Source: Chloropicon primus
Lineage: Eukaryota; Chlorophyta; Chloropicophyceae; Chloropicales; Chloropicaceae
NCBI GenBank assembly: GCA_023205875.1
Contig: CP060762.1
Coordinates: 62,001 to 126,000, forward strand
Direction: 5' to 3'
Length of the DNA: 64,000 nucleotides
Position numbers and translations under genes: made by a program. The notes beneath the pieces are model-generated. The model did not search any database, was not told the DNA's origin, and saw only the letters and a program-made list of their open reading frames with translations. Positions 58,089-64,000 of this stretch are shown here, one piece after another. Each line of letters starts with the position of its first letter. Within the stretch, counting starts at the first letter, position 1.

Positions 58089-58841
58089 TCACAGGTTGCT
58101 GTCCGAGGACCAAATCAGTGCCTCGTCAGTCTCCACGACGACCGTCGACGCCTCTGCTACGTTGGAGGTGCTGACCAATTCGCCGAAGAGCAAGGGCGTG
58201 TTGTTCAGGTTCCACTTCAAGCCCTCGGTGGTGACGAGGCACTTTCGTCCCAAGGGAATCAGCGAGCACCCCGGCCCTTGCACATCCGGATCCACGCGCA
58301 CCTCGCTCTTGCCGGGGCCAAGGACTCTGGCCAAGGAGCAATCACCCACCAGGACGGAATTCAAGTGCGAGTACTTCATCATCACGTGCAAGTTTGACAT
58401 CTCCCTGTCCCACTTGCCCCCGAACCCCCCCAAGATCACCAGGACGTCTTCCGCCCCGGCCGCTCCGTCGTTGTCGCTGTCCCGCCAAAGCTCGGTGCGT
58501 TCCAACAAGACCCTGTAGCACTTGTCGAGGTCCGTGGTGTCTTGGTCCGGCGACAGGTCCACGACTTGGGTTCCCTCGCGACGGTAAAAGTCAAGCGTAT
58601 CTCCCGTGACCGAGTCGAGGTCCCCGACGATGAAGTGAGGCGGAGGGCACCTCTCGATGCCCAAGTCCCTCAGTCGCGAAGCACCTCCATCCGCGCAAAC
58701 TCTGGTTGTGGCCTGCTTCCAGAGACGCTCGGTACACTTTGGCAAGTCATGGTTCAGCAGGAGCACGCACGTGTTCCCCCTCCCGGACCAATCCCTCCTC
58801 AGGAATTCGGTCCCGACCGCCCTCGGAGCTGAAGGGGCCAT
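58089..58841 (-). CDS. thiamine pyrophosphokinase (TPK)
   Basis: This 250-residue enzyme converts thiamine and ATP to thiamine diphosphate in the cytosol. Conserved TPK motifs are LLLNHDLPKCTERLW, TTRVCADGGASRLRDLG, PPPHFIVGDLDSVTGDTL, DLSPDQDTTDLDKC and the C-terminal ILGGFGGKWDREMSN, followed by the beta-domain GCSLIPLGRKCLVTTEGLKW and LSTSN-like (here LVSTSNVAE). Length fits the family. ATG 58841 is the first in frame. Its upstream side holds a 180-bp tandem duplication. Confidence 0.95.
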   Translation of the reverse strand: MAPSAPRAVGTEFLRRDWSGRGNTCVLLLNHDLPKCTERLWKQATTRVCADGGASRLRDLGIERCPPPHFIVGDLDSVTGDTLDFYRREGTQVVDLSPDQDTTDLDKCYRVLLERTELWRDSDNDGAAGAEDVLVILGGFGGKWDREMSNLHVMMKYSHLNSVLVGDCSLARVLGPGKSEVRVDPDVQGPGCSLIPLGRKCLVTTEGLKWNLNNTPLLFGELVSTSNVAEASTVVVETDEALIWSSDSNL

Positions 58842-59415
58842 CGGGAACGACTCAAACCACTCCGTCCCTTTACGACCTCGGCATCACCGTCCACTCACCT
58901 TCCACTTGCCATCATCCACATATCCAAACCCAAGGGGAAAGAGGTCGTTTCAGTCTCTCCTCTCCTCGCCAGGACGGCGTTCGTTTCAAGCGACCGCATT
59001 TTGGAAAGAGAAAGACGCAAGGATTCCATCAGTCGCTTAATGGACTCGCCCACTCCCCTCCCTCAACCTCAGCACCGCCAGCACTCACCTCTTCACCTCT
59101 GTTGAAACTCAAGGGGAAAGAGGTCGTTTCAGTCTCTCCTCTCCTCGCCAGGACGGCGTTCGTTTCAAGCGACCGCATTTTGGAAAGAGGAAGACGCAAG
59201 GATTCCATCGGTAACCTTTCCCCTGCCACCCGTCTTCGTCCTCGTCCTCCCTCGCCCACCATCCACTCACCTTGGCTTGGTCCTCCGCTTAGAGAGAGAG
59301 AGAGAAGAGAGAGAGAGGCCAGCGCCGCACGGGAGGAGGCGACGAAGGGGTGTTGTCCTTAGAGAGCGGTCGAAGGGGGGTTGTCACAAGCTGAGTGGGG
59401 CGGAGGGTCTTCACC
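58842..59415. repeat. divergent promoter with 180-bp tandem duplication
   Basis: Sequence 58931-59030 (CAAGGGGAAAGAGGTCG through GACGCAAGGATTCCATC) recurs at 59111-59210 with two visible changes (GAGA/GAGG and CATCAG/CATCGG). The spacing is 180 bp and about 100 bp are duplicated. An AG array lies near 59290-59316. The region separates TPK (minus) and RPB8 (plus). Confidence 0.9.
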
Positions 59416-60302
59416 ATGGATGTGGAAGTCGAAGGAGTTCAGTTCGAGGATGACTTTGAGATTAACGAAAAGGATCCGGACGGGAAGAAGTTCGATAGAG
59501 GTGAGGCTCAAGTCCAATCGAGTCCACCACCAACTCCAAGTTGTTGCTACTGGTGGCGGTGGTGGAGCGGAAGGGGGAGAGAGGGGCGAGGGGATTGGGC
59601 GAGGTGTTCGAATCGTTCGTGTGTGTGGACGCCAAGCCTTGACGTCGCAAGCGTTGGGTTGATTTCGTTTCATTTCATTTCATTTCGTTTCGTTTCGTTT
59701 CATCGAGACTGACACAATAAAACGTCTTGCTGCCTTTGCCTCTTGCCGGTGTGCAGTCTCGAGGTACATCTGCCAGAGCGATCTGTACGATATGAATCTG
59801 ACCTTGGACGTGAACACGGAGATCTACCCTCTGAGCGTCGGCGAGCGCATCAAACTGATGCTGACCAACACGCTAGAGGGTGAGCAGAACGCTTCCGGCG
59901 AGGCGGTTTGGGAACAGGTAAGGAGGCTAGCGCCACTCCAGGAGCCAATGCAGTGTGTCTCGTGTTCGGCGTCTTTCAGGTGGTCAATGGCTCCCCCAAC
60001 CTCCCCTCTCGGTGGAGGAAACCCACTTCTGAGCTCTCACACGAAGAGTCTGTCTCCTTTGACTGACGACGCCTTTGCTCGCTCGCTTGGCACAGACGGG
60101 CACGCAGATGGACGACTTTGAGTACGTGATGCACGGGAAGATCTTCAAGATAGAGACGAGTCAAAACGTCGACAACCAGCAAAAGCTTTACATCTCTTTT
60201 GGAGGCCTTCTCATGCTTTTGGTTGGGGACGCCAAACCTCTCGAGCAGTTCAAGCTGGATATGTACGTATACCTCATGGTGAAGAAGCTGGCCGCGAACT
60301 AA
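59416..60302 (+). CDS. RNA polymerase common subunit RPB8 (RPABC3)
   Basis: Model join(59416..59500,59757..59917,60096..60302), 150 residues, the usual size. All three RNA polymerases share this subunit. Exon 1 gives MDVEVEGVQFEDDFEINEKD and DPDGKKFDR; exon 2 VSRYICQSDLYDMNLTLDVN (first beta strand and the conserved TEIYPL); exon 3 DDFEYVMHGKIFKIE and YISFGGLLMLLVGDAK. Introns of 256 and 178 bp have GTGAGG/GTGCAG and GTAAGG/GCACAG ends, with phase kept at both. Intron 1 contains a TTTCG/TTTCA pentanucleotide run near 59663-59704. This gene has the best-supported intron structure in the window. Confidence 0.97.
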
Positions 60303-60454
60303 GCGTTCGCTCCACACGGGACCCCCAAAAAATAAAAATAAAGAAAACAAATTGTTTTGTCACAATAAAAAGTATCGTCGAGTGCGGTTGCACACATTTA
60401 ATTTACGTTTTGGTCATTGGGCGCGCGCGTTCCAATCCCTTGCTCCCGGTTATC

Positions 60455-61039
60455 CTACTCCTCAGTGGAGAAGATGGCGGCCTTGATCTCGTTGATGGAG
60501 GCGACCTCCTTCCCTTCCAGCGCAGAGTTGAGGCGGTCCTTCATGCTTCCCGTGACGCTCTCATCCCTCGTGGACAGGAACTCGAGGACTCCTATGATTT
60601 TCGAGACTGGTAAGTGGTGCTCCGAGCCCAGCACGTCGAAGGTCAGCTCAAGAAGGTTCTCTAGGTTGCTCGCGACCATCGTCAGCAGCAGGACCACGGC
60701 GTTGGCCGTGTCAAAGTCAGGAGAGTCCAGGGTGAAGGCCCTCTCTAAGATTTCCGGCGAGATGCCCACCTGCGTGCACACCTTGGCGAAGTCCCCGGCG
60801 GTCGGGTTCGCAATCTGAGCCATGGTGGCGTTCACCTCCTTGATCTGACCCAAGTCTGGCGTGGCATCCACGACCAGGTTGGTCGAGTAGTCTGCAAGCT
60901 TCGTGAAGTAGTTCACAGAAAAGGCTATGATGTCTTCCGGGTTCGCCCTTATCACCTCCTTCGTGTACGCTTTCAGGGCGTCCGCCAAGTTGGGCGGTAT
61001 CTTGATCTGCTCCGCGCAGTAGATTGGTTCAATGTCCAT
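60455..61039 (-). CDS. ropporin / RSP11-like protein with RIIa domain
   Basis: This 194-residue protein has an RIIa-type dimerisation/docking domain at about 5-50 (EQIKIPPNLADALKAYTKEV, ANPEDIIAFSVNYFTKLAD) and an alpha-helical C-terminal part (LLLTMVASNLENLLELTF, LPVSKIIGVLEFLSTRD). Size and order match ropporin and radial-spoke protein RSP11, which dock A-kinase anchoring-type helices in motile flagella. Close RIIa proteins outside flagella exist, so function is inferred. Single exon; ATG 61039. Confidence 0.82.
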   Translation of the reverse strand: MDIEPIYCAEQIKIPPNLADALKAYTKEVIRANPEDIIAFSVNYFTKLADYSTNLVVDATPDLGQIKEVNATMAQIANPTAGDFAKVCTQVGISPEILERAFTLDSPDFDTANAVVLLLTMVASNLENLLELTFDVLGSEHHLPVSKIIGVLEFLSTRDESVTGSMKDRLNSALEGKEVASINEIKAAIFSTEE

Positions 61040-62076
61040 GATGTCGGCTTCTTCCTTCGTTCACACGACTAAGAAGTCTCGCCTCGCTCTGCCCAAGCTT
61101 CTCTCTCAGGGTTGGCACAACCTCCAGCGTTGGCACACTTTATGGAAAGTCCACAACACAAGAGACGCAGCGGCACCCCTTCCCCGTCTTCCTTCCAAGG
61201 TCCCGCCTTGGCCTAAAACACCAACTCGTGACTGTTGTCCGGCACAGAGCCAACCACCACACCAACACCAGCACAAGAGCGCAAGAAGAGTTAGTTTCAA
61301 CGCGTTCCAATACACTTCTATGAGTCCACCAAAGACGCCTCCTACGTCCACCAAGGTCTCAAACGGAAGGAAGGCCAGGAGTCCAGGTCCCTCCCAAGGT
61401 CCCTGCTTCTTCTCCGTCCCTGGGCACAAGGACCCGTCCTCAACACCCAGTCACTCACCTCAAAACCTCTTGGGACGTCCTCTGTCCTCCTTCGCCCCCA
61501 GTCAGTCAACACAAACGGCTTCCTCGTCGAAAACCATTGGAATCGCTGGGGTCAACCGTATCCGCAAATTATCCAGTAGTCTATCAAGTATAATCACACA
61601 TGTAAAAGTAGTCCGTTCGTCCGTCACGGATTCACTTCACTCTGGATAAGGATCGACGGACAGAGGACGAGAGGGGTTAGGACCAGGAGGGGAAGGAGGA
61701 GGGCAGGGGAATGTGTTTGAGGTGTCGCTCACCGTTTTCCTCATCTCGTCAGCTTTCTTTGGATACCAAACTTGAAGGATTCTGTGCTGTGTGGAACAAG
61801 GGAGGCCACATGGCTTGAGGAGAAGAGGTCACGGACAGATTGATTTGAAAAGGAGGTCACGTCTCACAGACGGAGGAAAGGGGAGAGGCGTCGGGCGGCG
61901 GGGTTTCGCGTTTGATTGAGACGATCTCTTTCTCTCTCTCTCTCTCGTTGCGTGGACCGCTTTCACTCCAGCGCGCGCAAGAGAGAAGTTTTGTTTTGAA
62001 TTGGTTTTTGAGGAGACAACAAGAGGGAAGGGTCTTGCGTTTGGTGAGCATTGGAGGGGCGACGCCTGGCGTGTGG
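61040..62076. other. long intergenic region
   Basis: About 1 kb. A 205-codon open frame on the plus strand (61032-61649) is Ser/Pro/Lys-rich without a family match and overlaps the RSP11-like start, so I do not call it. A CT array lies at about 61930-61946. No other gene was seen. Confidence 0.55.
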
Positions 62077-62610
62077 ATGACATTGGCGTGCAGCAGACAG
62101 GGCACTACTTTGGTCTCGCGACGTTTTACGTCATTCAGTCCAAGGCGAGTTTGGGTTTGCCCTCGAGGGAGCAAGGGAGGAGTAACGAGGATTGTGAGGA
62201 TGAGTGGAGGGGAGGCGAAGCACACGATTGATGCGGAGGGGCTGCCCTACGCCCCCGAGAAGCTGGAGAGGAAAAAGGACGTCAGTTGGAAGGATTTCAG
62301 CGGGGTCGACCTGCGGGCAGGGAGGATCTTGCGGGTGGAAGACTTTCCCCAAATGCGGAAGCCGAGCTACAAGCTCGAGGTGGACTTCGGTCCGGTGGTG
62401 GGGAAGCTCTGGACGAGCGCCCAAGTCACGAACTACTCCAAAGAGGAGCTCCTCGGCCGAATGGTCGTGGGGACGATCAACTTGGGGAAGAAGAAACTTC
62501 CAACAGGTTTCATCTCCGAGTTCCTCGTGATGGGAGCCCTGAATCCGGACGGCACGGTGAAGCTGCTGCAGCTCCCGGGCGACACCTTGGAAGGGAGCTG
62601 CGTGATGTGA
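62077..62610 (+). CDS. CsaA-like tRNA-binding (EMAPII-fold) protein
   Basis: This 177-residue protein has one tRNA-binding OB-fold: FSGVDLRAGRILRVEDFP, SYKLEVDFGPVVGKLWTSAQ, VTNYSKEELLGRMVVGTINL and LVMGALNPDGTVKLLQLP. The VDLRAGRI/VGTINL/GDTLEG order matches CsaA and the C-terminal domain of methionyl-tRNA synthetase and ARC1. A start at ATG 62077 gives an Arg/Ser-rich leader (TLVSRRFTSFSPRRVWV) that suggests mitochondrial or plastid import; ATG 62200 (MSGGEAKHTIDAEG) would give a 136-residue cytosolic form. The frame is also open further upstream. Role: RNA-binding cofactor or chaperone; uncertain. Confidence 0.8.
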   Translation: MTLACSRQGTTLVSRRFTSFSPRRVWVCPRGSKGGVTRIVRMSGGEAKHTIDAEGLPYAPEKLERKKDVSWKDFSGVDLRAGRILRVEDFPQMRKPSYKLEVDFGPVVGKLWTSAQVTNYSKEELLGRMVVGTINLGKKKLPTGFISEFLVMGALNPDGTVKLLQLPGDTLEGSCVM

Positions 62611-62835
62611 GAAACGCAAGGTGGAGGAGAGCTGAAGGGCTTCTGTGTTTCGACTACGCAAGTGGCTTCAAACCAAACAAGACCTAAGATTCCCTAGGCA
62701 CATTGATATTCATTGATTCATTCCAGGATTTCTCTAGACACAACAACACAAGAGAGAGAGAGAGAAGGAGATCGGCGCTGAGGCGGGCGACCGACCAACC
62801 AATCGAACCAAAGAGCCTTATCAATTCTCGGTAGG

Positions 62836-63239
62836 ATGTCACTCCAGGACTTCCAGGACTACGTCAATGAAGCGAGAAAGAGCATGCAGGGGAGGAAGGG
62901 TGAGCGTCTTCCCCTACTGGAGTTTCACCTCGAAGAAGCGGAAGCGGAACTGGGTCTGAGCAAGAAGAAGGTGTGTTGATTTCGGTCCCCTTCCTCGTAG
63001 CGCATCGCACGGACTGCTAAGGCGTTTCTCTCCCTGTCTCTCTGCCTTCCCCACCAATTCCTATTTTGTTTCAGATGAAGGAATACGCCCGAGCGACCGG
63101 ACTCTGTCTCTCAAACTTCGTCCTCTATGGGTCGCCAGGGAAACTCCGTCGCTTCCTTCGCGATCATCCTTCCCAGATCATCAGCAGAGAGAAAGCTAAA
63201 GAGCACAAGCTCGTGAAGTTCTTCCTGGTTCGCTTATAG
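62836..63239 (+). CDS. small two-exon protein, unknown
   Basis: Model join(62836..62970,63075..63239), 99 residues. The 104-bp intron has GTGTGT and TTTCAG ends, in phase. The product is helical and charged: MSLQDFQDYVNEARKSM, LLEFHLEEAEAELGLSKKK, then KEYARATGLCLSNFVLYGS and SREKAKEHKLVKFFLVRL. No family was recognised. The composition is that of a normal protein, and the exon junction keeps the frame, so the gene is likely real. Confidence 0.6.
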
Positions 63240-63361
63240 CTTTGAACCACAGCAAGGGCAGCTGATAAAATTTTCCTTGGCACCAAACGCCAGCTCGGGT
63301 TCCTATGCTCGAAAGCAGCTGTGCATTAGCTTGAATGAAAAATACATTTACAGGAAGCGTC

Positions 63362-63949
63362 TTAGGACGACGAGGACTTCTTTCTCTGCACGTTCGCGTC
63401 TTGCGTTTCCCTTCTCTTCCTCTTCAGGTTGGCGGCCTGCTTCTTTTTGTTGTCCATCTCGGCCACTTCGGCCTCCGTCTTGCTCACGTAAGCGTGGTAG
63501 AGGACCTTCCCCTCGCAGACCCCCTCTTCAATCTTCACCAGGCTAAGCTCCAGCCTTGGTCCTATCTCCCGAAGCTTCACCACATTCTTCTTCACCCCTC
63601 CACCGCCCCTGACCTTTGCGACTGCAGCCACGCCATCGCTGCCCCCGGCCTCCGCGTCCACGGTGTTCTCCTCCTTCTCTTCCGGGTCCGAGTCCTCTGA
63701 GCCGCTTGAGTCCTCGTCGCCGCCATTCAGATCGTCCTGGAGGTACTGGCTTATATCTTGCAGGTGGCCGAGCTCCGGAAGGTCCCTCTTCAGGATGTTC
63801 CTCACGCTTTTCGAGATCCCCGCAGGCTGCTGTGAGATGTTGTAGTGCCTGAATTGGAACTTGTTCTCCTCGCTCGAGTAGTGGACCATCACGACGCGCT
63901 GACAGTTTGCTATCTTGAGGGAGTTCACCTCCATCGTCGGAAACATGTT
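63362..63949 (-). CDS. PPAN/SSF1 (Brix-domain ribosome biogenesis factor), C-terminal part
   Basis: The last 195 codons of a Peter Pan/SSF1-type protein, needed for 60S ribosomal subunit assembly. NMFPTMEVNSLKIANCQRVV, FQFRHYNISQQPAG and the GPRLELSLVKIEEGVCEGKV and YHAYVSKTEAEV segments are diagnostic of the Brix-domain C-terminal half. An acidic Asp/Ser stretch (about 75-105 of this exon) and a basic Lys/Arg tail follow. The exon begins at a good acceptor (GTTGCCCCAG on the minus strand); the 5' exons lie beyond the window, whose last 50 bases are intron with a TTTCG run. Confidence 0.92.
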   Translation of the reverse strand, partial: NMFPTMEVNSLKIANCQRVVMVHYSSEENKFQFRHYNISQQPAGISKSVRNILKRDLPELGHLQDISQYLQDDLNGGDEDSSGSEDSDPEEKEENTVDAEAGGSDGVAAVAKVRGGGGVKKNVVKLREIGPRLELSLVKIEEGVCEGKVLYHAYVSKTEAEVAEMDNKKKQAANLKRKRRETQDANVQRKKSSSS

Positions 63950-64000
63950 CTGGGGCAACCAACCACGGGTTTCGTTTCGTTTCGTTCAGCAGAGAGAGAG

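Noticed and set aside
61032-61649. 205-codon plus-strand open frame
   Set aside because: It overlaps the start of the RSP11-like gene, has Ser/Pro/Lys-rich composition and no recognisable fold or motif. Chance is a sufficient explanation without transcript data.
1-64000. tRNA, rRNA, virus-derived elements and retroelements
   Set aside because: I looked for B-box-like GGTTCGANNCC sites, reverse transcriptase, integrase and capsid motifs, and long terminal repeats by eye and found none convincing. A tRNA scan and repeat search would be more sensitive.

Overview
The window is nuclear DNA of a compact, GC-rich eukaryote. Genes are densely packed on both strands, and most are single open frames. 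The few introns are short with GT-AG ends. Plant-type telomere repeats (TTTAGGG/TTTTAGGG) occur inside the window. Gene content fits a microalga, probably of the green lineage: an HMA2/3/4-type metal pump with a GMCC motif, a TML-like adaptor subunit, plastid- or mitochondrion-type leaders, and the telomere repeat type. A ropporin/RSP11-like protein hints at a flagellate ancestry or stage. I assign no species. No tRNA, rRNA, CRISPR array, virus-derived element or retroelement was recognised.

Layout. 1-9 kb: low-complexity DNA, a small GON7-like acidic protein, a RING-H2 protein, a monoacylglycerol-lipase-like hydrolase, an ABCG half-transporter and a TBC Rab-GAP. 9-16.6 kb: a P1B metal ATPase with a 27-residue Cys-Cys tail repeat, an ATP-grasp protein, and a divergent MYND/GNAT pair sharing an inverted-duplicated promoter. 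16.7-22 kb: a 1,079-residue secreted Ala/Ser/Gly/Asp-rich protein and ATP sulfurylase. 22-27 kb: a 634-bp copy of part of MLH1, an AT-richer sulfotransferase gene with an in-frame TAG, and full-length MLH1. 27-32 kb: Y14 (RBM8A), TFIIH p62 and a CTP-dependent lipid-kinase-like membrane protein. 32-36.6 kb: an ATAD3-type AAA ATPase joined to a long Ig-like/beta-propeller region. 36.7-44 kb: an SLC35-type transporter, a tail-anchored TPR protein and a plasma-membrane-type Ca2+-ATPase. 45-47 kb: SUZ12 of PRC2. 47.2-51 kb: an AT-richer tract that looks empty as long open frames but holds a chain of small coding-like exons. 51-59 kb: a JmjC/cupin protein lacking expected iron ligands, an HNH-like membrane protein, a TML/muniscin-like mu-homology protein, a TPR protein and thiamine pyrophosphokinase. 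59-64 kb: RPB8, a ropporin/RSP11-like protein, a CsaA-like tRNA-binding protein, a 99-residue unknown and the C-terminal part of PPAN/SSF1.

The genes are mostly unrelated housekeeping functions (mismatch repair, transcription, exon junction complex, ribosome biogenesis, sulfate activation, ion transport) and do not form one pathway. The strongest unusual items are the AAA-ATPase fusion, the repeat-tailed metal pump with a one-base shift in one repeat, the MLH1 fragment duplication, and three separate upstream regions each duplicated with a spacing near 180 bp.
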